DNA of 51,528 bases from Oscillatoria sp. SIO1A7 (lineage in GTDB: Bacteria > Cyanobacteriota > Cyanobacteriia > Cyanobacteriales > Laspinemataceae): NCBI GenBank assembly GCA_010672965.1, contig JAAHFN010000050.1, forward strand, positions 1 to 51,528, read 5' to 3'. Position numbers and translations under genes: made by a program. The notes under the pieces were generated by a model. The model did no database searches and was not told where the DNA came from. It saw only the letters and a program-made list of their open reading frames with translations. Every line of letters begins with the position of its first letter. The first letter of the stretch is position 1. This document shows, in pieces, positions 32,558 through 40,674 of this stretch.

Positions 32558-34270
32558 ATGAAATTTGATTGGGGACTAAGAGCAGCTTTGCTCGGTGCGG
32601 CGGTAGCGATCGCTCAGCCTCAAGTGGTAGCCGCGAAAAGCATCGCTGAAATCCAGCGCATTGCCGAGCAAATTACAGTCCGCATTGAGGTGCCCGGAGC
32701 GCAGGGTTCGGGGTTCATTATTGCTAAAGAAGGCAATACCTACTACGTTCTCACGGCATATCATGTCATCGTCAACAAGGATCCCGGACAGGTCGAGCTG
32801 TTTACCTCCGATGGCCAAAAACACTCTCTGAGCGATAACAACCTCGCACCTATGTATCCCGACCCGAAGAGTGGAAAATATTTCGTGGACTTAGCTGTAG
32901 TCCAGTTTACCAGCGATCGCAACTATGAAGTCGCTACCCTGTCTAACTTCCAATACAGGCTTTACGAAAACCGCGACTATTCTTCTGCTGGCAGCGGCTC
33001 TGTTTCGGCTCGGGCACCGGAAGAAAGTTTTGTTTTTGCATCGGGATGGCCTAAGCCAGAAGAAGGAGAAGGCCAAAAGCGTCAGTTCACCCGAGGTCTT
33101 CTGTACGATAATTTAGCTTATTCGACTTCCAATCCCGAGCCGGGCAAGCGGGGTTACGAACTCGTCTATACTAACCTCGCTCACCCAGGCATGAGCGGCG
33201 GTCCGGTATTAGATGGCAGCGGTCGCGTTATTGGCATTCACGGTCAGGCTGATGGCAAAATAATTGATTCCGAAAATGACAAAATTATCCAGGACTACTT
33301 AGAAGAATCTGGAAAACAGATCCGGGTCAAATTAGGTCTGAGTCTGGCTATTCCCGTCGAAACCTTTTTGCAGCTAGCACCGCAAAACAATATCAATTTG
33401 CGCTTGAAGTTGGAAAGTTCGCCGCCGGAGCGAATTAAAAAGCCAGATTTCCAAAACTGGGCACCGCCAGTTGCCACGGGCGATCGGGACAACCTCCTCT
33501 ACTGGCTCGACCGAGGCAATCAACTGTGGCGCATAGGCAAAATTGAAGAAGCTTTGGCAGATTTTGAAAGGGCGATCGAGAAAAGGAAAAATTACTACTT
33601 ACCTTGGTTTGCCAAAGGTTTTACTCTAGGATTTGCCGAGCGTTATGAAGAAGCGTTTGATGCCTGCAAGAAGGCAACCGACCTAAATCCAAAATTTTAT
33701 GACGCTTGGCGCTGCCAAGCGGGAGCCTTACAGAAAATGCAACGCTTCCGCGAAGCGCTTTATGCCATAGAAAGAGCTACCAGCATTAAGTCCGATAATC
33801 CTGCCGACTATGCCACCCGAGGGGAGCTACAGTTTGCTCTAGGACAGTACCCAGCGGCTCTAATCTCCTTTGACGAAGCGATTAGCAAGCGCCGCGCGCT
33901 CGGATTGCCCGACTCGGTTTTGTTCTTCAACAATAAAGGCTTCGTTTTTTTAGCCCTAGGGAGGCATTCAGAAGCTCTGACCTCTATTGAGACAGCCCTG
34001 AAGCTCGACCGGAACTACGCTCCTGCCTGGAGCAACAAAGGTTGGGCGCTCAGAGAGATGGGTCAACACCAGCAATCCCTGGATGCTTACGACCGGGCAG
34101 TCGAGCTAGACCCGCAGGATTTTAATGTCTGGCACAACCGAGCGGTGACTCTATACCAAATGGATCGCTGTCGGCAGGCGCTGGAGTCTTTGGAAAAAGC
34201 GCTGGAAATCAACCCGGATTACCAGCCCGCCCGAGATGAATTAGAAGCGTTGCGAGGAAGTTGCAGCTAG
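32558..34270 (+). CDS. Exported trypsin-like protease with C-terminal TPR repeats
   Basis: This 570-residue protein has a signal peptide (LRAALLGAAVAIAQ...VVA). Its protease domain (about 25-290) has an apparent triad H69 in LTAYHVI, D111 in FVDLAVVQF and S213 in PGMSGGPV, and ends in AIPVETFLQLAPQ, nearly the same as in the 29152-30234 protease. Residues about 310-560 form at least seven TPRs (for example AWSNKGWALREMGQHQQSLD). The combination suggests regulated proteolysis of envelope proteins recruited by the TPRs. It lacks the terminal Trp tail of its neighbours. Nineteen nt separate it from the M48 gene, and the next gene starts 84 nt after it, so all three are probably one operon. Confidence 0.88.
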   Translation: MKFDWGLRAALLGAAVAIAQPQVVAAKSIAEIQRIAEQITVRIEVPGAQGSGFIIAKEGNTYYVLTAYHVIVNKDPGQVELFTSDGQKHSLSDNNLAPMYPDPKSGKYFVDLAVVQFTSDRNYEVATLSNFQYRLYENRDYSSAGSGSVSARAPEESFVFASGWPKPEEGEGQKRQFTRGLLYDNLAYSTSNPEPGKRGYELVYTNLAHPGMSGGPVLDGSGRVIGIHGQADGKIIDSENDKIIQDYLEESGKQIRVKLGLSLAIPVETFLQLAPQNNINLRLKLESSPPERIKKPDFQNWAPPVATGDRDNLLYWLDRGNQLWRIGKIEEALADFERAIEKRKNYYLPWFAKGFTLGFAERYEEAFDACKKATDLNPKFYDAWRCQAGALQKMQRFREALYAIERATSIKSDNPADYATRGELQFALGQYPAALISFDEAISKRRALGLPDSVLFFNNKGFVFLALGRHSEALTSIETALKLDRNYAPAWSNKGWALREMGQHQQSLDAYDRAVELDPQDFNVWHNRAVTLYQMDRCRQALESLEKALEINPDYQPARDELEALRGSCS

Positions 34271-34353
34271 AAAGCGATCGCCCCCGGGGCAGGGTCGCCG
34301 TGCTGTCTCGGGGGTATCCCAAAAACTGCTCCAATCGCCGGAGGAAACAAATC

Positions 34354-35700
34354 ATGCGTAAACTGCTTAGAGTGCTTTTTTGGGGAGGCATTCCCTGGCA
34401 TAAGAGAATTTTGCTAAAAGACGCCTTTACCTCGAACAATGAGGTGTGGTCAAAACCCGTTGATAAAAATGGGATACCCCAGTCGCCGGATCCCCCCAAA
34501 CCCCCCTTAAAAAGGGGGGCTTCCTTGCCCGCTTCTTTGCCCCCCCTTGCAAAAGGGGGGGTTTGGGGGGAATCCTCTGCAACTACTTTTGAGCAAACCC
34601 CGAACAATGAGGCTAAGGGAACCGTACCCTACTGGTGCTACTTGGCTATTTTTCTAACTGTCTTTGTATCGGGCTCGGTGCTGAAAGCGGCTGCGGCTGA
34701 GAGCCAGACATTCATTTTATTAGCCCAGGTGGAGGGAGTGGGGTATCTTTCTACTTTGGAAGCGGAAATACTAGCGGAAATGAATCGGGCGCGAAGCGAC
34801 CCCAAGGCTTATGCCGAAAAGCTAAAGAGCTTGCGGCGGTATTTCAGAGGCAATGTTCTGGACATGCCGGGAAAAGCGCCCATCCGCACTGAAGAAGGAG
34901 TCGAAGCGGTGGACGAGGCAATTCGCTTTCTGGAGTCTATCGACCCCCTGCCGAATCTGAAACCATCCCGAGGAATGTCTTTAGCCCAGCGGGAGCGCTT
35001 GGAGGAGGAAGGTATTGGCGATACGGGTCGCAGGGATAGGGATATCGGGGATGTCTTTGCGAGGCTGGAGCGCTACGGAACTGCCCAAGGCTGGCAAGGG
35101 GAAAACATCAGCTACGGCGCTAGCTCGGCGGCGGATGCGGTAATGCAATTAACTATTGATGATGGGGTTGCCGATCGCGGGCATAGGAAAAATATTTTTA
35201 GCGAAAACTTTGAAGTAACTGGGATTGCCTGCGGGGAACATTTTCGTTATGAAACTATGTGCGCGATCGCCTTTGCCACCGGATACATAGAGCAAGACCC
35301 AAGTGCCTACGAACCCGAGGTTGCCGAGCCCCTGACTGGTCGCTGGCTGATAGAATATCCCACCCAGGGAGCCGAGGAAACTGTAGAAATTGTGGAGAAT
35401 GACAATCGCCTGGAGGTGACTCAGAACTCTGAGAACCGTTTCTTTCAACAAGCGGGCAGTATTTCCGGCAACAAAATCCGAGTTCCCTGGCAATGTCGGG
35501 GGCGCTGCTGGTTGGAAGGAACGATTAATCGGGATAGAGATAAAATTAACGGTCGCATCCGCTGGGAACAAGGGGAGCTACTTCCCTTTTCAATGCGGAA
35601 ATTGGCGTCAGAACCCGAACCAGCAGCAACGCCTCCGACTCCCCAGTCCCCTCCTCCCAGTTTGCCGCCTTACCCGCCCGATTCGCCAGATGCTTGGTAA
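34354..35700 (+). CDS. CAP-domain protein with in-frame repeat insertion and terminal Trp
   Basis: This 448-residue protein has an unusual N-terminus: a basic start (MRKLLRVLFWGGIPWHKR), then about 70 residues including a segment encoded by a C-run/G-run palindrome, then a hydrophobic export segment (CYLAIFLTVFVSGSVLKAAA). The CAP (SCP/PR-1-like) domain follows: EAEILAEMNRARSDPKAYAE, GENISYG, DRGHRKNIF, FEVTGIACG. A beta-rich domain starts LTGRWLIEYP. The tail is Pro-rich and ends DSPDAW. A 12-bp direct repeat (34433-34444, 34601-34612) brackets 168 bp, suggesting an in-frame insertion. An alternative start at 34261 overlaps the previous gene; I prefer the ATG at 34354. Activity of CAP proteins is generally unknown. 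Confidence 0.78.
   Translation: MRKLLRVLFWGGIPWHKRILLKDAFTSNNEVWSKPVDKNGIPQSPDPPKPPLKRGASLPASLPPLAKGGVWGESSATTFEQTPNNEAKGTVPYWCYLAIFLTVFVSGSVLKAAAAESQTFILLAQVEGVGYLSTLEAEILAEMNRARSDPKAYAEKLKSLRRYFRGNVLDMPGKAPIRTEEGVEAVDEAIRFLESIDPLPNLKPSRGMSLAQRERLEEEGIGDTGRRDRDIGDVFARLERYGTAQGWQGENISYGASSAADAVMQLTIDDGVADRGHRKNIFSENFEVTGIACGEHFRYETMCAIAFATGYIEQDPSAYEPEVAEPLTGRWLIEYPTQGAEETVEIVENDNRLEVTQNSENRFFQQAGSISGNKIRVPWQCRGRCWLEGTINRDRDKINGRIRWEQGELLPFSMRKLASEPEPAATPPTPQSPPPSLPPYPPDSPDAW
34433..34612. repeat. 168-bp in-frame insertion with 12-bp flanking duplication
   Basis: CGAACAATGAGG occurs at 34433-34444 and again at 34601-34612, in the same reading frame. Between them lies a palindrome (GGATCCCCCCAAACCCCCC.../...GGGGGGGTTTGGGGGGAATCC), the same family as that at 128-191. 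Confidence 0.75.
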
Positions 35701-35711
35701 TGGAGTTCTTG

Positions 35712-35737
35712 TAGAGACGCGATTAATTGCGTCTCCA
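35712..35737. repeat. GAGACGC...GCGTCTC hairpin
   Basis: GAGACGC and GCGTCTC flank the loop GATTAATT in the 79-bp gap between the two CAP genes. It could weaken read-through between them; a T-run follows about 20 bp later. Confidence 0.5.
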
Positions 35738-35779
35738 AGATTTGACAATTGCCAGTCTTTTTTTATTGGAGCATAACTC

Positions 35780-36928
35780 ATGGGTCAGATTAGATTGGGG
35801 GCGATCGCCCCTGTGCTAAGGAGAATCGCTCTCATCAGTTCTTTTTTAACAATCGGAGCTTTCACGGCGGCTCCTACCTCAACTAGCGCCAAGCAACCTC
35901 AGCAAGTGGCACAAGTCGAAAGCCAGTGTCGCGGAGGACAGATTTTGCAAGCGCGAGCCTGCGTTGGAGACGGAACCGAACCAGAGGAACAAAAACTACA
36001 TCAACTTGTGAATCAATACCGCGCTCGATACGGATTGCCATCAATTCCCTTATCTCCATCCTTAAGTTTAGTTGCCAATCGCCACGTCCGCGACCTAGAA
36101 GAAAACATTAGGGAGTTAACCCACGGTTGGAGTGACTGTCCTTATGACGGGAATAACCGAAGCACTTGGCCTTGTATGTGGGAAGCGCCCCAACGATTGG
36201 GAACTTCTTACCCGGGCAGAGGCTACGAAAACGCTCATGGTGGTACGGGGGGATACAGGGCTTCCGCCGAGTCTGCCTTGGAATCCTGGCAGGGTAGCAG
36301 TGCCCACAATGCCGTTATCCTCAATCAGGGGATGTGGCAAAATAGACAGTGGAATGCACTGGGGATTGGGATTTACAAGGGATATGCAGTGTTGTGGTTT
36401 GGGGAAGAACCCGATCCGGCAACTGCTCAAAGATCGCAAGGCCAACAAAATGAAACTGTTTCTTGTCCGCTGACAGGCAATTGGAATTATCGTCAAGCCC
36501 AAGGTTGGGAATATTGGAAGGGACAGGGATTTGTGGGAGAGGGACATATAGATTCGCCTACAGCCTATTACTCCACTAAGCTTGTTCTGAAGGAAAATCC
36601 TCGCCAAATCGAAACCTCTTCCTTTGTACCGAATCAAAACGGAGGTTTAGGAACCTTACAAGGAAACCGTTTGAGTCTCAGTTTACCCGTTGCTAATGGT
36701 GCCGCTCAATTAGTGGGCACTGTTAGTCCCGATCGCCAGACAGTTCAAGGAAACATTACTTTTGTCGATGGGAAAACATCAGGACGACAAGTAACCATCC
36801 CTTTCGCAATGCAACGAGAAACGCCCTGCGGCTCCGAACCGGCAAGTGGTTCCGAACGGACAACGCCAAGAAATACCAATCCCACACAACCGCCCAGTAA
36901 CACCACTCACCCCTCTCCAATCTGGTAA
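35780..36928 (+). CDS. Exported CAP-domain protein with terminal Trp
   Basis: This 382-residue protein has a signal peptide (LRRIALISSFLTIGAFTAAP, cleavage near STSAKQ) and a short Cys-containing segment (QCRGGQILQARACVGDG). The CAP domain spans about 72-215: LHQLVNQYRARYGLPSIPLS, ANRHVRDLEEN, GYENAHGGTGGY, WQGSSAHNAVIL and NALGIGIYKGYAVLWFG. This is the SCP-like arrangement with His residues for a metal site. A beta-rich domain starts LTGNWNYRQAQGWEYW, parallel to the LTGRW domain of the upstream CAP protein. The tail is Pro/Thr/Ser-rich and ends THPSPIW. The two CAP proteins share domain order but are diverged. Confidence 0.82.
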   Translation: MGQIRLGAIAPVLRRIALISSFLTIGAFTAAPTSTSAKQPQQVAQVESQCRGGQILQARACVGDGTEPEEQKLHQLVNQYRARYGLPSIPLSPSLSLVANRHVRDLEENIRELTHGWSDCPYDGNNRSTWPCMWEAPQRLGTSYPGRGYENAHGGTGGYRASAESALESWQGSSAHNAVILNQGMWQNRQWNALGIGIYKGYAVLWFGEEPDPATAQRSQGQQNETVSCPLTGNWNYRQAQGWEYWKGQGFVGEGHIDSPTAYYSTKLVLKENPRQIETSSFVPNQNGGLGTLQGNRLSLSLPVANGAAQLVGTVSPDRQTVQGNITFVDGKTSGRQVTIPFAMQRETPCGSEPASGSERTTPRNTNPTQPPSNTTHPSPIW

Positions 36929-37085
36929 GCATTAGATTCCGCAGGGTATCGTTTCAATTTTGTAGCGAATGCAATGGCTTATAGTAAGGAATTGAATTTT
37001 AAAAAGCTTGGGAGTTTGAATACGAAACTTATACGAAACCAAATTGTCCAGGTTTTTCATGTCTAATTATCAGAGCCGAGGGACG

Positions 37086-37592
37086 ATGAAAAAAACTATT
37101 TCCCAGACGAAGCACCTTTGCTGGCACGTTGCTTTATTCTCAATCTTGCTGGTTGCCTCCGTTTTTTATCCGCTACCAACTCTAGGGCAAACTGGCCGGG
37201 AAGTACGCGAGACTCGAATTAGGGAACTAAAACAGTCAGGCGATCGCTGGGTTGAAATAGATGTCTATAACCAAATGCTAACCGCTTGGGAGGGTTCGGA
37301 GCCTATTTTTGCCGTTCTGGTTTCCACTGGCAGAAAAAGCGCTCGAACGCCTGCGGGTGTATTTGCCATTCAATCCAAGCACGAAGTGGCTCGGATGCAG
37401 GGAGAAGGTTACGACTTGCCCGTGGTTCTTTACACCATGTATTACGACGGACATTATGCAATTCACGGAGCAGATTGGCACAATAAATTTGGCCAAGCAG
37501 TAAGTGCTGGATGCGTAAACGTGCCAGTCCGAGAAGCATTTTGGCTATTTGAATGGGCATCGGTGGGAACCCCTGTAGTAGTACGCGATTAG
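37086..37592 (+). CDS. L,D-transpeptidase (YkuD domain)
   Basis: This 168-residue protein has a signal peptide (HVALFSILLVASVFYPLPTLG). The YkuD domain starts WVEIDVYNQMLTAWEG and carries FAVLVSTGRKSARTPAGVFA, AIHGADWHNKFG and the catalytic motif SAGCVNVPVREAFWLFEW, with C143. It forms 3-3 peptide cross-links in peptidoglycan or attaches proteins to it. I chose the ATG at 37086, with GAGGG 5 nt upstream; two earlier in-frame starts exist (37044 TTG, 37059 ATG). In the block of exported proteins it is the clearest wall-modifying enzyme; it has no Pro-rich tail. Confidence 0.88.
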   Translation: MKKTISQTKHLCWHVALFSILLVASVFYPLPTLGQTGREVRETRIRELKQSGDRWVEIDVYNQMLTAWEGSEPIFAVLVSTGRKSARTPAGVFAIQSKHEVARMQGEGYDLPVVLYTMYYDGHYAIHGADWHNKFGQAVSAGCVNVPVREAFWLFEWASVGTPVVVRD

Positions 37593-37610
37593 CTGCGCAA
37601 CCTTCCAATG

Positions 37611-37632
37611 GCTTATTGCGATCGCAATAAGC
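37611..37632. terminator. 22-bp perfect palindrome centred on HIP1
   Basis: GCTTATTGCGATCGCAATAA followed by GC is a perfect palindrome 19 bp after the L,D-transpeptidase stop. It is probably an RNA hairpin that ends or stabilises the transcript; a T-run is lacking. Confidence 0.4.
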
Positions 37633-37753
37633 GCTCTTGCAGTTATACCAAATCCGGTCAAAAAGTCGTTATTTTTAGAGCTTGCCCCAGGATGGCGTCA
37701 CGCCTGTCGGGGCAGGAGCGAGGTAATTTATCCAAAAAAATTGAGGTATAATT

Positions 37754-38731
37754 ATGGGTCAAATGACATTGGGGACGGTAGGAGCGATCGCCTTGCTTTT
37801 AACTAGCAGCTACGCCGCTTTCACCGCCAGCTCGGGCAATGCCAAAACTTTGCCAGAAAACCGGCGCTTCGCCCCCATTCAAATTGAAGAAAATCAAGTA
37901 TCTCATCAACCCAAGCAGCACTTCAATGGAGGCGGATTTCAAGTCGTGTACGGACCGGCAGGCGATCGGGGACAGCGTTTCCAAAACGCCTTGCGGGATG
38001 CGAGACTATTTGAATCCTTGGCAGAAGGTCTCAACAGCAGCAACCTAAACGTTCCCGCCAACATTCCCATTATTTTGAGAGATTGCGGCCAAGTTAACGC
38101 CTTTTACAGACCCGCCGATAATTCTATTACCATGTGTCACGAACTAACCCTCGACACGGTAGATCTTTTTTCGCAGTCTGGGGGCTCATCCCGAGAAGAG
38201 GCTCTAGAGGAGGCTCTCTTCGTAACGATATTTGTCTTTTTCCACGAACTGGGACATGCTTTAATCGATGTATTGGAAATTCCGGCTACGGGTAAAGAAG
38301 AGGATGCCGTGGATGACTTTGCGACTCTGTTGTTACTGGAAACGGACTCGGAACAAGTTGAGGAAATTGTCCTGAACGCCGCCCGCTGGTTTGCCCTGCA
38401 AGCGGAACGCTCGGAAGGTAGCGAAATTCCCTATTGGGGCGAACATTCTCTCGACTGGCAGAGGTTTTATAGTATCGTTTGTCTGGTATATGGCAAAAAC
38501 CCGAGTAAATACGCGGCTCTAGCGACCAAAGGAATATTGCCACGACGTAGAGCAGAGCGGTGTCCCAGAGAATACGAGAAAAAACTGGCTAGTTGGACAA
38601 CTTTACTCAAACCCCACTTTACCAATCCTAATGGTACATGGGGCAGTCCAGCGCAGCCGCCCCCTGGTTCCTATCCTCCTCAAAACCCACCTCCCAACCC
38701 CAGACAACCGACGCCAGTGCCCCGCTGGTAA
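37754..38731 (+). CDS. DUF4344-type zinc metallopeptidase with terminal Trp
   Basis: This 325-residue exported protein starts MGQMTLGTVGAIALLL, a start similar to that of the second CAP protein (MGQIRLGAI). The mature part carries NIPIILRDCGQVNAFYRPAD, ITMCHELTLD, then the zinc motif FHELGHALID (H164, E165, H168) with EEDAVDDFATLLLL, whose acidic residues probably supply the third ligand. These features fit the DUF4344 putative metallopeptidase family. Residues after about 295 are Pro/Asn-rich and end TPVPRW. It is the last gene of the exported block, after a 161-bp gap that contains a partial family A element. Confidence 0.82.
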   Translation: MGQMTLGTVGAIALLLTSSYAAFTASSGNAKTLPENRRFAPIQIEENQVSHQPKQHFNGGGFQVVYGPAGDRGQRFQNALRDARLFESLAEGLNSSNLNVPANIPIILRDCGQVNAFYRPADNSITMCHELTLDTVDLFSQSGGSSREEALEEALFVTIFVFFHELGHALIDVLEIPATGKEEDAVDDFATLLLLETDSEQVEEIVLNAARWFALQAERSEGSEIPYWGEHSLDWQRFYSIVCLVYGKNPSKYAALATKGILPRRRAERCPREYEKKLASWTTLLKPHFTNPNGTWGSPAQPPPGSYPPQNPPPNPRQPTPVPRW

Positions 38732-38859
38732 ATCCGGCGATACAATCTCCTGCCTTAGCTAATTGTTTGGTAATAATTGGTAAATATTAATTAAATTAAA
38801 TATACCGCTTGGTTGACGATCGCTCCTTGGAGAAAGCTGCCATAAACCGGGTTTCAGCC

Positions 38860-38927
38860 GATAACTATTGCTTCCCAACCGACAGGTTAATTAAGAAACC
38901 CGGTTTCTTCTTGGCGGGAGCGATCGC
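38860..38927 (+). repeat. 68-bp direct repeat, left of mntA-hepT
   Basis: Identical over 68 bp to 39839-39906: it runs from GATAACTATTGCTTCCCAAC through an AAGAAACCCGGTTTCTTC hairpin to GCGATCGC. Similarity extends about 25 bp further left (AAACCGGGTTTC). Confidence 0.85.
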
Positions 38928-39018
38928 GTGCGCTCGCGTGCTAGGATCGTCTAAAGCTTCGGCGAAAGCAACGGTGCGATTCGGTTAAAATACCATAAAG
39001 GCCAAGGATTCACAGAAT

Positions 39019-39306
39019 ATGGAAATCGAGCGAGTCTTGAAAAATCGAGAAGAAATTCTGCAACTAGCTGCTAAATACGGAGCTTATAACGTCCGAATTT
39101 TTGGCTCGGTAGCCCGAGGAGAAGCCGATGCAGATAGCGATGTAGATTTTTTGGTGGAAATGGAACCGGGAAAAACTTTATTCGATCTCGGCGGACTTCT
39201 TATGGATTTGCAAACTTTGCTTTCGCGCCCAGTCGATGTTGTCACTGAAAAAGGATTGCGGCCAAGAATTAGAGAAAGAGTTCTTAAAGAGGCAAGGCCA
39301 TTATGA
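39019..39306 (+). CDS. mntA: MntA-type nucleotidyltransferase (antitoxin of HepT)
   Basis: Minimal nucleotidyltransferase of 95 residues. The active-site motif is [20 protein letters not shown] (GSx10DxD). In characterised MntA-HepT pairs this enzyme adds AMP groups to a tyrosine of HepT and so silences its RNase activity. The stop codon overlaps the hepT start by 4 bp (ATGA), as in other such operons. The module sits between two 68-bp direct repeats. Confidence 0.88.
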   Translation: MEIERVLKNREEILQLAAKYGAYNVRIFGSVARGEADADSDVDFLVEMEPGKTLFDLGGLLMDLQTLLSRPVDVVTEKGLRPRIRERVLKEARPL

Positions 39307-39638
39307 GAGATAACACTGAAAAATTGCGGGATATTATCGAAGCCATAGAACGAATTGACCGCTATGCAGTATTAGGGAAGACAAATTTTGAGCAAAACGA
39401 ATTAGTCCAAGTCTGGATGACTCAAAATTTGCAAATTATTGGCGAAGCATCTAGGGCTCTATCTGCTGAATTTCGAGAAAAACACCCGGAAATACCCTGG
39501 GTGCAAATAATTGGCATGAGAAATATTTTAGTTCACAATTATTTTGAGATTGATGTAGAAATTGTCTGGTCTGTAGTGGAAAAAAGGTTACCGGAACTCA
39601 AAAGCCAAATAGAAGAAATTTTGTCAGCCATGAGTTAA
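39303..39638 (+). CDS. hepT: HepT-like HEPN RNase toxin (DUF86)
   Basis: This 111-residue helical HEPN protein has the canonical motif RNILVHNY (Rx4HxY): R and H are the RNase residues and Y is the residue AMPylated by MntA in studied systems. Upstream helices include [20 protein letters not shown] and [14 protein letters not shown], typical of DUF86. It cleaves RNA when unmodified in known systems. All key residues are intact, so the module is probably functional. A hairpin with a T-run follows at 39691-39710. Confidence 0.9.
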   Translation: MRDNTEKLRDIIEAIERIDRYAVLGKTNFEQNELVQVWMTQNLQIIGEASRALSAEFREKHPEIPWVQIIGMRNILVHNYFEIDVEIVWSVVEKRLPELKSQIEEILSAMS

Positions 39639-39690
39639 ATCGGAGCGATAGCCTTGTTCCCGCCAACAAGCGATCGCCCTCCAACTCCAC

Positions 39691-39710
39691 AAAGAGCGAT
39701 CTCTTTTTTT
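39691..39710 (+). terminator. Rho-independent-like terminator after hepT
   Basis: AAAGAG-CGAT-CTCTTT followed by a T-run, 53 bp after the hepT stop. The stem is short and A/T-rich but has the right form. Confidence 0.4.
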
Positions 39711-39838
39711 ATTGCTAAACTGCGATCGCCTAATTTTGCCAATAGATAGGCGATCGCTTTTTTCTGCCAAACTGCGATCGCCTATTTCCAGAATAGCGAT
39801 CGCTCTTTACCAAAAGCTGCCAGAAACCGGGTTTCTGC

Positions 39839-39906
39839 GATAACTATTGCTTCCCAACCGACAGGTTAATTAAGAAACCCGGTTTCTTCTTGGCGGGAGC
39901 GATCGC
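39839..39906 (+). repeat. 68-bp direct repeat, right of mntA-hepT
   Basis: Second exact copy of 38860-38927. Together the two copies bracket the toxin-antitoxin genes. The surrounding gene-free interval 39639-40280 is otherwise dominated by HIP1 sites and GCTGA repeats. Confidence 0.85.
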
Positions 39907-40017
39907 TATTCTGGAAAACGGGCTTTTTTGTCCCGCTTGCCCTTATTCTGCGCTTTCGGAAACCCTGCCAACATCGGTCAAATGGGCAGAATTAAACCTA
40001 GAAAAATGGTTAGGTAG

Positions 40018-40181
40018 TAAGCTGAAAGCTATCAGCTCACAGCGGTCAGCTTTCAGCTTAAAATGAGAGCTGTCCCGAACTAGCCCAAGGCAGCATAACC
40101 TGCTGAGAGCCTATGACCGATAGCTTTCTGTGTGGGAGCGCGCAAAGCTGACCGCTGATAGCTGACTGCTTACAGCTATAA
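40018..40181. repeat. GCTGA-type inverted repeat element
   Basis: AAGCTGAAAGCTATCAGC and AGCGGTCAGCTTTCAGC units at the left, and AGCTGACCGCTGATAGCTGA with ACTGCTTACAGCTATA at the right, around a unique centre. Same family as 3579-3750. Confidence 0.65.
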
Positions 40182-40280
40182 ATAACGCCAAACTTGACAT
40201 TTGCAAAAAAATACGCTATAATTCTCAGCGTTCTCGATCTATACTACCGTGTAAATCTGGGAGTAAGACAGACTATCGCT

Positions 40281-40619
40281 ATGCCGACTTACGATTATTT
40301 CTGTCCAAGTAATAACGAGACAGTGGAAGTGATTCACAGTCTAGACCGGAAGGTGGAAACCTGGGGTGACTTATGCCGCTTGCTTCATTGCGATCCGGGG
40401 GAAACTCCTACAGATGCGCCAGTGCGCCGTCTGATTAGCGCCCCCAGCGTTATGGTGCCCACGTCAAACACTGACTATAAGAGTCTGGGCTTTAGCAAGC
40501 TAGTTAAGCGCGATGAGGGGGTTTATGAAAATGTAACCGCTACCGACGGCGAAAGTAAGATTGTTACCCCCGGCGATCGCAGTACCTATCCCGACTTTAA
40601 AAAGAAAATAAGCGATTAG
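40281..40619 (+). CDS. FmdB-like small protein
   Basis: A 112-residue protein starting MPTYDYFCPSNNETVEVIHS, which resembles the FmdB zinc-ribbon family (MPxYxYxC...). The second Cys of the usual first CxxC knuckle is absent; C32 (GDLC) and C37 (LLHC) may replace it. The middle has PVRRLISAPSVMVP, also a family feature, and the end is a charged KKKISD tail. I chose the ATG at 40281; a frame open from 40194 extends into repeats. Function unknown. It is convergent with the PQQ-propeller gene and separated from it by a shared hairpin. Confidence 0.65.
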   Translation: MPTYDYFCPSNNETVEVIHSLDRKVETWGDLCRLLHCDPGETPTDAPVRRLISAPSVMVPTSNTDYKSLGFSKLVKRDEGVYENVTATDGESKIVTPGDRSTYPDFKKKISD

Positions 40620-40642
40620 CGATTAGCGATTAGCTTTCAGCC

Positions 40643-40674
40643 AGAAACCCGGTTTTTCAAAAAACCGGGTTTCT
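40643..40674. terminator. Bidirectional AGAAACCCGGTTTTT hairpin
   Basis: AGAAACCCGGTTTTT, CA, then its exact complement: 15-bp arms with A/T tails suitable for termination in both directions. It lies between two convergent genes and just touches the stop codon of the right one. Confidence 0.75.
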
